A DNA stretch of 64,000 bases from Sphingobacterium pedocola (GTDB taxonomy: Bacteria > Bacteroidota > Bacteroidia > Sphingobacteriales > Sphingobacteriaceae). Where the stretch lies: positions 223,138 to 287,137 of the forward strand of contig NZ_MU158693.1 in NCBI RefSeq assembly GCF_015209965.1. Reading direction: 5' to 3'. Position numbers and translations under genes: made by a program. Shown in pieces: positions 53,617 to 60,460 of the stretch. The stretch's first letter is position 1, and every line of letters begins with the position of its first letter. The notes under the pieces were generated by a model. That model was not told the origin of the DNA. It saw nothing but the letters and a program-made list of their open reading frames with translations, and made no database searches.

Positions 53617-53621
53617 TTTTT
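53591..53621 (+). terminator. Hairpin with T-run inside the duplicated module, copy 2
   Basis: CCGAAAG / CTTTCGG stem and six T on the plus strand, with a loop nearly identical to copy 1. It lies just past the fecR stop codon in the minus direction. Confidence 0.5.
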
Positions 53622-53646
53622 CGGCTAATCTGGGTAAAGATTCAAG

Positions 53647-54786
53647 TTACCAGATCATCCTAACCTCCTTTCCATTGCGTTCAAATTTAACCTTGCTGAC
53701 CAATTCCAAGTCAGCCAACAGTTCATCGATTCCTGCGGTGATCGGAAAACTTCCTCCGAAGCGCTTTTTAGGGAGATTCGCTTCGATGACTATCCGTACA
53801 TCATACCACCTCGCCACGCTTCGCATCACCGAAATCACATCCATATCGTCGAACAAAAAGTAACCGTTTTTCCAAGCCATCGCCCGTTCCAGATTGCCCT
53901 GTCTTTTTACTAAATTGCCATCCGCTGAGGAAACAGCTTCAAAACCCGGAATCAAGGAAAGCATCTTGCCGCGATGGCGCACATCTACTCCGCCTTCCAA
54001 TAGCGTGGTGCGCACCTCATCATCTGAAGCATATGCAGAGACTGTGAAATGCGTACCTGTCACCGTGATTTCCCGGCCTTGGGCCATCACCTTGAACGGT
54101 TTTGACCGGTCGGGCATTACTTCAAAATACGCCTCCCCATCTAATACTATCTTACGCTCACTCCCCGTAAATGCGACAGGATAGGTGAGCGTTGTTGCTG
54201 TATTCATCCATACATTTGTTCCGTCTGGCAAGACCAGCTTGAATTGCTTACCATTGGGTACATGGAGGATGTTTTGTGGGGGTACCTCCGGCGTAATCTC
54301 TGATTTGGAATCCGATGATTTCTCGTAAACCAGTTCGCCGTCAAGTTTCCGGATATCGACGCCCCCACTATGACTCACCAGTCCGTGTTGTAGCCCATCT
54401 AACCCAACGACAGAACCGTCGGCCAACGTGAGCCGGACACCATCGGATGGATAGGAAGCTGATTCTGAAATTACTAAAGACTTTTCCTTAACGTCTCTCC
54501 TCCCACTGACGGACCACATCAGTCCGAAAACTGCCAGTAGCGAAGCTGCAATACCTCCATACCATAATCTCATCGACCGGGAAGAAGACTTGCTTACATA
54601 ACGCCGCTTATCAATCGCTTGTCTAATCCGAATCCCCATTAACACTCTCGCCTCTTCACTTTCCCACGACCAATTATCGACAACGGGATCACGAAGAACC
54701 ATTTCTTCCAGAAAGCGCTTTTCCGCTTTGGTACACGTGCCATCGGCATACCGATGCAATAATTTTCGAAATTCTTCTCGCTGCAT
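53647..54786 (-). CDS. FecR-family anti-sigma factor
   Basis: A 379-residue inner-membrane regulator. A cytoplasmic N-terminal region (about 1-70) that would hold the sigma factor contains the usual LLHRYADGTCTKAEKRFLEEM helix. One membrane helix (74-94) precedes the periplasmic FecR domain (about 175-270, VPNGKQFKLVLPDGTNVWMNTATTLTYP) and a DUF4974 STN-like domain (about 310-377). It senses substrate import through the STN domain of the partner SusC and releases the ECF sigma factor encoded 120 bases upstream on the same strand. Confidence 0.92.
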   Translation of the reverse strand: MQREEFRKLLHRYADGTCTKAEKRFLEEMVLRDPVVDNWSWESEEARVLMGIRIRQAIDKRRYVSKSSSRSMRLWYGGIAASLLAVFGLMWSVSGRRDVKEKSLVISESASYPSDGVRLTLADGSVVGLDGLQHGLVSHSGGVDIRKLDGELVYEKSSDSKSEITPEVPPQNILHVPNGKQFKLVLPDGTNVWMNTATTLTYPVAFTGSERKIVLDGEAYFEVMPDRSKPFKVMAQGREITVTGTHFTVSAYASDDEVRTTLLEGGVDVRHRGKMLSLIPGFEAVSSADGNLVKRQGNLERAMAWKNGYFLFDDMDVISVMRSVARWYDVRIVIEANLPKKRFGGSFPITAGIDELLADLELVSKVKFERNGKEVRMIW

Positions 54787-54906
54787 GTAAGTTTATAATA
54801 GTCCCAGTTTATAATGGCCCCTTTATTGAAAGAGTGCAACTAGGTAAGCAAGGGGGTACGTCTCGAATAAAATATTCAGTAAACAACTGATAATCAGAAG
54901 AAAAAA

Positions 54907-55497
54907 TTAATTAAAATAGTTAATAGCTAGTATTAAGATGAGGTATGAAATGTAATCCTCGTCGAGTCTGAGGCGTAGATGTTTCAAGGATTTATTGATT
55001 TGTTTTTTTACCGTCTGGTCCGAAATCTTCAGCCGTTCGGCGATTTCTTTATAAGACAGGTGTTCTTTACGGCTTAGCACAAATACCTCACGCATTCGCT
55101 CAGGAAGTTTATTAACCTCGGCATCAATGATATCTGATAATTCCCGCGTGTCTATTTCCGCCAACATGCTTTCATCGGCTTCCCAATAATGATCAATGAG
55201 GCGACGTTCGATATCGCCATGTTTCACTTGCTCGCGAAACCGCTTAAAAGCTAAATTTCTAGCAATCACAAACAAATAAGATTTTATGGATTTAATATTT
55301 TCCAATTTACCTCGCATCTCCCAGAAAGCTATAAACGTTTCTTGGACGATATCAGCGACGTCATTTTCATCTGGCAAAATACGGATGACATACCGAAATA
55401 GGCGTTCCCAATACGCATCATAGATACTAGAAAAAGATGATTCCTCTTTTGTATCGAAAATCCGGATATGATGCATATTTTTGATTCTGGACCCCAT
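54907..55497 (-). CDS. ECF RNA polymerase sigma factor (FecI-like)
   Basis: A 196-residue sigma-70 of the ECF group. Region 2 (about 22-95) has FSSIYDAYWERLFRYVIRIL and DIVQETFIAFWE; region 4 (about 140-190) has LPERMREVFVLSRKEHLSYKEIAERLKISDQTVKKQI, the helix-turn-helix that reads the -35 element. It heads the polysaccharide locus and should drive susC-susD when released by FecR. An ATG at 55476 (MHHIRIFD) is an alternative and perhaps better start. A TAAGTTTG -7 box lies just upstream. Confidence 0.92.
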   Translation of the reverse strand: MGSRIKNMHHIRIFDTKEESSFSSIYDAYWERLFRYVIRILPDENDVADIVQETFIAFWEMRGKLENIKSIKSYLFVIARNLAFKRFREQVKHGDIERRLIDHYWEADESMLAEIDTRELSDIIDAEVNKLPERMREVFVLSRKEHLSYKEIAERLKISDQTVKKQINKSLKHLRLRLDEDYISYLILILAINYFN

Positions 55498-55537
55498 AAA
55501 TCTACCTTATCATAAGTCACAATTGATCTGTGTGAAA

Positions 55538-55545
55538 CAAACTTA
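55538..55545 (-). promoter_or_regulatory. Probable -7 box of the ECF sigma gene
   Basis: The minus strand reads TAAGTTTG, matching TAnnTTTG, about 40 bases before the first ATG. The nearest TTG is 24 bases further, wider than usual. Confidence 0.45.
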
Positions 55546-55830
55546 CATAAAAATCGTGAATTTGAATTGCAAGGATTTTATATATCCGCAAATAACTCCA
55601 TCATTGCATGAATTCGCTATAAATTCCTTAACCTGCATGCTCAGATTATAAACAGCTAAAACCCTAACTGTTGAATAAACACCGTCGTTTTTTTGCAAGT
55701 TTAAAACTGTATACTCTCTTAAGAAAGGATATGCTACGAGATATTGCTCCACGGGGAGTCTGTGGTACGGTTCACTTCACCCCACTCCCGTTGCCATTCG
55801 CATCCAAAGAGATGGCATAACAGTGTGTAT

Positions 55831-56478
55831 CAATGAAGCATACACTTCGCACGAAATGACGTACACCTTAAGCGAAGCGACGTGCGTCCAAAAGCAGGAA
55901 GTGTATTTCTGAATCTACCAGATGTACGTCATATGCCACGAAGCATACACTTCGTGCGAAATGACGTACACCTTAAACGAAACGACGTACGTCCAAAAGC
56001 AGGAAGTGTATTTCTGAATCTACCAGATGTACGTCATATGCCATGAAGCATACACTTCGTGCGAAATGACGTACACCTTAAACGAAACGACGTACGTCCA
56101 AAAGCAGGAAGTGTATTTCTGAATCTACCAGATGTACGTCATATGCCATGAAGTATACACTTCGTACGAAATGACGTACACCTTAAACGAAACGACGTAC
56201 GTCCAAAAGCAGGAAGTATATTTCTGAATCTACCAGATGTACGTCACATGCCATGAAGCATACACTTCGTACGAAATGACGTACACCTTAAACGAAACGA
56301 CGTACGTCCAAAAGCAGGAAGTGTATTTCTGAATCTACCAGACGTACGTCACATGCCATGAAGCATACACTTCGTACGAAATGACGTACACCTTAAACGA
56401 AACGACGTACGTCCAAAAGCAGGAAGTGTATTTCTGAATCTACCAGACGTACGTCACATGTCATGAAGTGTACGCCTA
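55831..56478. repeat. Tandem array of 105-bp units (six full plus a partial)
   Basis: The unit marker GAAGCATACACTTC starts at 55835, 55940, 56045, 56150 (T for C), 56255, 56360 and, in partial form, 56465: exactly 105 bases apart each time. The first unit is the most diverged and the others differ at a few positions. Each unit carries nested inverted repeats: ATACACTTC with GAAGTGTAT, ATGACGTACA with TGTACGTCAT, and the palindrome GACGTACGTC. All six frames contain stops, and no spacer varies between units, so it is neither coding nor CRISPR. The bases from 55498 to 55830 hold the sigma promoter and nothing else I can recognise. Confidence 0.95.
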
Positions 56479-56575
56479 AATAGACGAAGGATATGTCCCC
56501 AAAGGCTCCATCCTATGAGGTCTGTAATTGTGATTTAATTATGGATCATACCGAAAGTTTGGGGGGTAATCCTTT

Positions 56576-57559
56576 TTAAGCATATAATTTCATTACCCTA
56601 TAAAGAAAGAATTGGGTATCTCTAACCCCACGGAAGATACTTCTGAATGCTTTTAGTTTAGCATTAAAGGATTCTGCAGAAGCGTTTGTACTTTTGTTAT
56701 CGAAGTAATGTAGGATATAGGGATGATGGGCAGCGATAGATCTGGCCACGCTTTCAAAAGATGCTATTCCTGAAGCTTCTACCTGATTATGCCATAGACC
56801 AAGTTTGGTAAAAGCGACTTTCTTGTCTTTGCATTTCTGGAAGATATCTCCCAATGCTATTCCCAGATCATGTGCTTTTTTGAGAAGAGGGAATCGTAGA
56901 AATAAGAGTTCTGCCCGGTGCTTTTGACTCTCGGTCCATCTTGTGGGATGCTTGAATAACAGATATCTAGACCTTGCCAACAATTGTTTAAGGGTATCAC
57001 CGTTGGATAGCACTCCAGGGTCATAAGGAATACCGCATTTACGTGCCTGGGCAATCTTTTTACTTTCCTCATCTAACACCTGCCAGCGGTATCTGATACG
57101 AAGTTCCTGAACAGCATCATAAGCAAGTTTTTGTACATGAAACCGATCGATAACCCTTCGAGCATTCCGAAAACACCTACGGATAGCTTTTGCCATATTG
57201 GGAGCCATATCCATCGTTACTTCTTTAACTTTGTTTCTTAGCCTGAGTGGAATACGCTCTAATACGGTGATAATATCTTCTGCCTTTGTTCCTCTAATGG
57301 TGGCTAGAATAGTCCCCTTTTTGCCTTTGGAGGCTTTGCTGGTGACGATAGTATAAAGTTCGCCATTGCTAAAACTGGTTTCATCAATACTGAGCTGTGG
57401 GGATATATTGCCAGGAAATACAGTCCAGTACTCCGCATGAGGTTTTTGGTCCCAATCATGAAAGTCGCTCAAGTGATTCTTATACTGATCTTGAAGTTGT
57501 TTGCCATCCAGCTGAAACAGAAGCCCAAGAAGATGGGCACTGATCGGATAGTTATCCAA
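56576..57559 (-). CDS. ISAon1-type transposase, catalytic part
   Basis: A 327-residue DDE transposase of the ISL3 group: Asp59 in QLSIDETSF, Asp117 in VTMDMAPNM followed by the family stretch RRVIDRFHVQKLAYDAV, and Glu296 in STNASAESFNAKLK. The frame starts at TTG 57559, overlapping the stop of the upstream N-terminal frame by eight bases. Translation is therefore by coupling or by a +1 shift at the T7-AAA run just before. The product looks intact, so the element may still move. Confidence 0.82.
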   Translation of the reverse strand: MDNYPISAHLLGLLFQLDGKQLQDQYKNHLSDFHDWDQKPHAEYWTVFPGNISPQLSIDETSFSNGELYTIVTSKASKGKKGTILATIRGTKAEDIITVLERIPLRLRNKVKEVTMDMAPNMAKAIRRCFRNARRVIDRFHVQKLAYDAVQELRIRYRWQVLDEESKKIAQARKCGIPYDPGVLSNGDTLKQLLARSRYLLFKHPTRWTESQKHRAELLFLRFPLLKKAHDLGIALGDIFQKCKDKKVAFTKLGLWHNQVEASGIASFESVARSIAAHHPYILHYFDNKSTNASAESFNAKLKAFRSIFRGVRDTQFFLYRVMKLYA

Positions 57560-57905
57560 ATATTCCCTTTAAAAAAAGCCCGAATTCCGTAGTCATTCGA
57601 GCACCTTCACGAACCAGGTTCCAATCCCGGGTAATGATTTTCCGGGTATCTGACACCGTCCAACGCCTGCGTTTAATGTGAAGAGTAACTTTCTGACCCC
57701 GAATCGGAAAGTCTTTAATCTCTGAAACAGGCATAAAGCCCTTGGATGCTAGTTTAGTGTTTTCATATCCTGAAGGAGCAATATTTTTTTCATCCAAATG
57801 GATGTGAAGTTCTTTGTCCTTCTGGACAACTTCCATGATATCGAAATAATCTAACAGCCCTTCGGGCATTAATAAGGCCAATAGTCTACGTTCAGCGTCT
57901 TGCAA
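57552..57905 (-). CDS. ISAon1-type transposase, N-terminal region
   Basis: A 117-residue protein from a TTG start: ALLMPEGLLDYFDI opening, then FPIRGQKVTLHIKRRRWT, the zinc-finger-less DNA-binding part seen in ISAon1 N-terminal region proteins. It ends TTEFGLFLKGIFG at the overlap with the catalytic frame. The frame remains open upstream without an ATG, so the true start is uncertain. Confidence 0.72.
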   Translation of the reverse strand: MQDAERRLLALLMPEGLLDYFDIMEVVQKDKELHIHLDEKNIAPSGYENTKLASKGFMPVSEIKDFPIRGQKVTLHIKRRRWTVSDTRKIITRDWNLVREGARMTTEFGLFLKGIFG

Positions 57906-58141
57906 GGTAATATGTTTTAAGACTGCTAAACTAAGAATTTATTTATCTCTCCCCAAAGATTCAGCTTGATCCTTAATTATTTTGATCGCCATATTGGAAC
58001 ACTTTCAGAAACACTTTATGGAATACTGCCGAAAAAAAAGCCGTTTACCTGTACATGTCGTTGGTTTCTGATTAATCTCGAAACATCTAGTACCTGTCAG
58101 ATGTAACCGAATACAGTATATAAAGATAGTAGGTCATAATC

Positions 58142-58168
58142 AAAAAGCCACGGAACATGTCCGTGGCT
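58142..58168 (-). terminator. Terminator of tRNA-Asn
   Basis: Nine-bp perfect stem AGCCACGGA / TCCGTGGCT, followed on the minus strand by five T, just past the tRNA 3' end. Confidence 0.85.
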
Positions 58169-58171
58169 GCG

Positions 58172-58245
58172 CTCCTCAGGCTGGGCTCGAACCAGCGACC
58201 CTCTGATTAACAGTCAGATGCTCTAACCAGCTGAGCTACTGAGGA
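58172..58245 (-). tRNA. tRNA-Asn (anticodon GTT)
   Basis: The 74-base minus-strand cloverleaf is complete: acceptor TCCTCAG with CTGAGGA, discriminator G, D-arm GCTC-AGCTGGTTA-GAGC, anticodon stem TCTGA/TCAGA around CTGTTAA (anticodon GTT), and T-arm GCTGG-TTCGAGC-CCAGC. CCA is not encoded. A terminator follows at once. Its T-arm part is the shared segment of the candidate island. Confidence 0.95.
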
Positions 58246-58260
58246 ATATTTTTCTTCTCT

Positions 58261-58320
58261 TTCCTGACCCCCTGATTAATCCCAACATTCGGGAAGCTAA
58301 CCAGCTGAGCTATTCAGGAA
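58261..58320 (-). pseudogene. Second tRNA-Asn remnant, T-arm deleted
   Basis: Sixty bases on the minus strand keep acceptor strands that still pair (TTCCTGA with TCAGGAA), the AGCTCAGCTGGTTAGC D-arm and ATTAATCAGGGGGTC of the anticodon side, but lack the T-arm and a proper anticodon stem. It lies 15 bases upstream of the intact tRNA-Asn and is most likely a degraded tandem duplicate. Confidence 0.6.
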
Positions 58321-58445
58321 TCTGGTTATTTGTTTTCGAAACACCATTTCCGTTTCGGTGATGCAATTATCGGAAGTTTAAAGGAGTTGTCCAAATATTT
58401 TTTTTATTTTTTATACAAGTCATTCATTGCCAACAAGAATAATTT

Positions 58446-59825
58446 CTAAAGCAAAACGCCCGATAAAAGTAAGGTAGCAAAAGTAAAATAAATGAGTAGT
58501 CCTGTCACGTCGACAAGGGTCGAAACAAAAGGAGCGGATGAACTAGCCGGATCGGCTCCCATCTTCCGTAAGATGAAGGGAAGCATGGAGCCTGTTAAAG
58601 ATCCCCATAACACCACGCACACTAATGAAAAACTTACAACCAAAGCAATTAAAACCCAATGTTCACCATAGTGGTCCGTAAAAAATTGCCAGGTGGCTAT
58701 TCTAATAAAACCCAGTATTCCCAAAATAAGCCCAAGCGCTAAACCTGATAAAATTTCCCTTTTCATAACACGCCACCAATCTGAGAGCGACACTTCTCCC
58801 AATGCCATAGCTTGAATAATCAATGTCGAAGCCTGTGATCCACTATTGCCCCCACTCGATATAATCAATGGCATTAAAGCGAAAAGCATAACAGCGCTCA
58901 TCAATTGCGTCTCAAAATGCTCAATAACTGTTGCTGTCAATAATTGCCCTAGAAAAAGAACAACAAGCCAACCCGCACGTTTTTTTACGAGGTGAAGAAC
59001 AGATACATCCAGATACGGTTCGTCTAACGCCTCCGTACCCCCAAAACGTTGCATATCCTCCGTGTACTCTTCGTTGGCTACCCAAAGGATATCATCAATA
59101 GTCACAATTCCCAGCATGATCCCCTGCTCATCAATAACCGGGAGTGCAACCCGGTTATTCATACGGAACACATTGACAGCCTCTTCTTGGGGATCATTCG
59201 CATTCAAAGAAATCAAACGATTATCAATCAAATCGCCCACCATCGTATTCAGCTCTGCCAACAGAATATCTTTTATTCGGATATCATCCATTAGTTTACC
59301 CTCCGAATCGATAACGTACAGCACGTCGATCGTTTCCGAGGCATTACCATATCTACGGATGTGATCCAATATTCGGGAAATGGTCCAGTGCGCTTTAACA
59401 GTGATATAATCAGGCGTCATCAAACGACCGACACTGTCTTCGGGATACCCCAAGAGGGAGAGCGCCTCTTTACGTTCTTCTGGGGAAAGCATAATAATCA
59501 AGCGCTTTACCACATCGCCTTTTAGCTCTCCAAAAAACGAAGTCCGGTCATCCGGCGGCATTTCATTAATTATCTCTCTAACCTTCGAGGCGGAAAGCTT
59601 TTTAAATATCCGCTCCTGCGTCGGAAAGTCCAGAATTCTAAAAACATTGACAGCCCTTTTTAGATGAAGCGTTTCGAGAAATAAAGCGCCATGCTCCGGA
59701 AGTTCATCAATCAGTTCCTCGACATCAGATATATTCAACTCATTAAGAAAATTCTCCAGTCCAACCTGATTGTTCGAGTCAATCAATTGTTCAACTTGCG
59801 CGACTTGCATTTCCAGTTCTTCCAT
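58446..59825 (-). CDS. mgtE: Magnesium transporter MgtE
   Basis: A 459-residue Mg2+ channel: N-terminal superhelical domain (about 1-125, ELPEHGALFLETL and MPPDDRTSFFGEL), a CBS pair (about 130-250) that senses cytosolic Mg2+, a connecting helix, and five C-terminal membrane segments (about 275-459) with the conserved SSGGNSGSQASTLIIQ and GADPASSSAPFVSTLVDVTGL pore motifs. Length and motif order are as in Thermus MgtE. Single gene on the minus strand. No known Mg riboswitch pattern is evident upstream, though the gap is long and AT-rich. Confidence 0.95.
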   Translation of the reverse strand: MEELEMQVAQVEQLIDSNNQVGLENFLNELNISDVEELIDELPEHGALFLETLHLKRAVNVFRILDFPTQERIFKKLSASKVREIINEMPPDDRTSFFGELKGDVVKRLIIMLSPEERKEALSLLGYPEDSVGRLMTPDYITVKAHWTISRILDHIRRYGNASETIDVLYVIDSEGKLMDDIRIKDILLAELNTMVGDLIDNRLISLNANDPQEEAVNVFRMNNRVALPVIDEQGIMLGIVTIDDILWVANEEYTEDMQRFGGTEALDEPYLDVSVLHLVKKRAGWLVVLFLGQLLTATVIEHFETQLMSAVMLFALMPLIISSGGNSGSQASTLIIQAMALGEVSLSDWWRVMKREILSGLALGLILGILGFIRIATWQFFTDHYGEHWVLIALVVSFSLVCVVLWGSLTGSMLPFILRKMGADPASSSAPFVSTLVDVTGLLIYFTFATLLLSGVLL

Positions 59826-60460
59826 ATACGCCCTCCTAAAAATATGATCTTACATCGGTCTGCTAATTATTTTTTATGCTGCAAAAGTCGTTTATTTTAA
59901 TGAAAAAAAATAATGTTTTTTATCTAAGCCGCAAATAGTATTTTTTAAAAAAACACATTTACTTCTGCTCTCTAAAAATCAAATCAACGACATTTTGTCA
60001 CTATAAATATCCAGTATTTTAATTGCTATTTCTGCTCTATAAACATCTAAAAAATTATCCGAAAACCTAAATTTAATATTCTCACTCAAAAAAAGCGACG
60101 TGCGCCTCTTTCCATTTTTCAATTGATCCCCTCAGCACATTTTTAAGATTTACCGTGTGTTAAAAAAAAGTCCATTAATCTCTCGAAGATGTTGCATTGT
60201 GAATTTTAGAATATAGTATAAAGAACAGACATAAAATAAAATATTAATAAAAAATTGTACATTCGTTTTGGCGAACTACTATACAGTTTATCAAAAATAT
60301 TAGGTTTGGATTAAGTAAAATTAGCACGTTAAAAATCGACATATCCCATTATTATTGGATACACATAAAAAACATATAATCAGACAATAAACTTCATTAA
60401 CTAAATTAAATAAGTATATAATAAAACATATTTTAACTAATATTTTTAGCAAACAACAAA
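59826..60460. other. AT-rich 635-bp gap between divergent genes
   Basis: It separates mgtE (minus) from the HExxH-barrel gene (plus). I see no coding frame, no strong hairpin and no clean TAnnTTTG box on either strand; A/T runs dominate. It may carry unrecognised promoters or a small RNA. Confidence 0.5.

Larger units (their letters stand above)
56553..57962 (-). mobile_element. ISAon1-type insertion sequence (ISL3 family)
   Basis: Two overlapping minus-strand frames encode the N-terminal region and the DDE core of an ISL3/ISAon1 transposase. Candidate imperfect terminal repeats read inward as GAAAGTTTGGGGGGT (56553) and GAATCTTTGGGGAGA (57962). They match at roughly 11 of 15 bases, so the exact ends are uncertain. 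I could not find an 8-bp target duplication. Confidence 0.65.
44609..58205. mobile_element. Candidate genomic island between tRNA-Asn and its remnant
   Basis: The polysaccharide locus, tandem array and IS element lie between two direct near-identical 21-base segments, one in an intact tRNA-Asn and one in a decayed tRNA copy. This is the geometry left by site-specific integration at a tRNA 3' part. The interior also looks richer in G+C than its flanks by eye (not calculated). No integrase is present, so the island would be an immobile remnant. The alternative is coincidental similarity of tRNA T-arms. Confidence 0.4.

Noticed and set aside
51817..53621. Hairpins in the duplicated modules as terminators of the PUL transcripts
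   Set aside because: Their T-runs are on the plus strand, while the PUL genes are on the minus strand.
55543..55752. 69-codon minus-strand frame upstream of the sigma gene
   Set aside because: It overlaps the likely sigma promoter and has no motif or good start context.
55831..56478. 105-bp array as a CRISPR
   Set aside because: Units are contiguous and nearly identical over their full length; there are no short repeats separated by variable spacers and no cas genes nearby.
55831..56478. 105-bp array as a repeat-protein gene (period divisible by three)
   Set aside because: Every frame on both strands meets a stop within one or two units.
56545..57970. Target-site duplication of the IS
   Set aside because: No matching 8-mers found at the candidate ends, so the boundaries are given as approximate.
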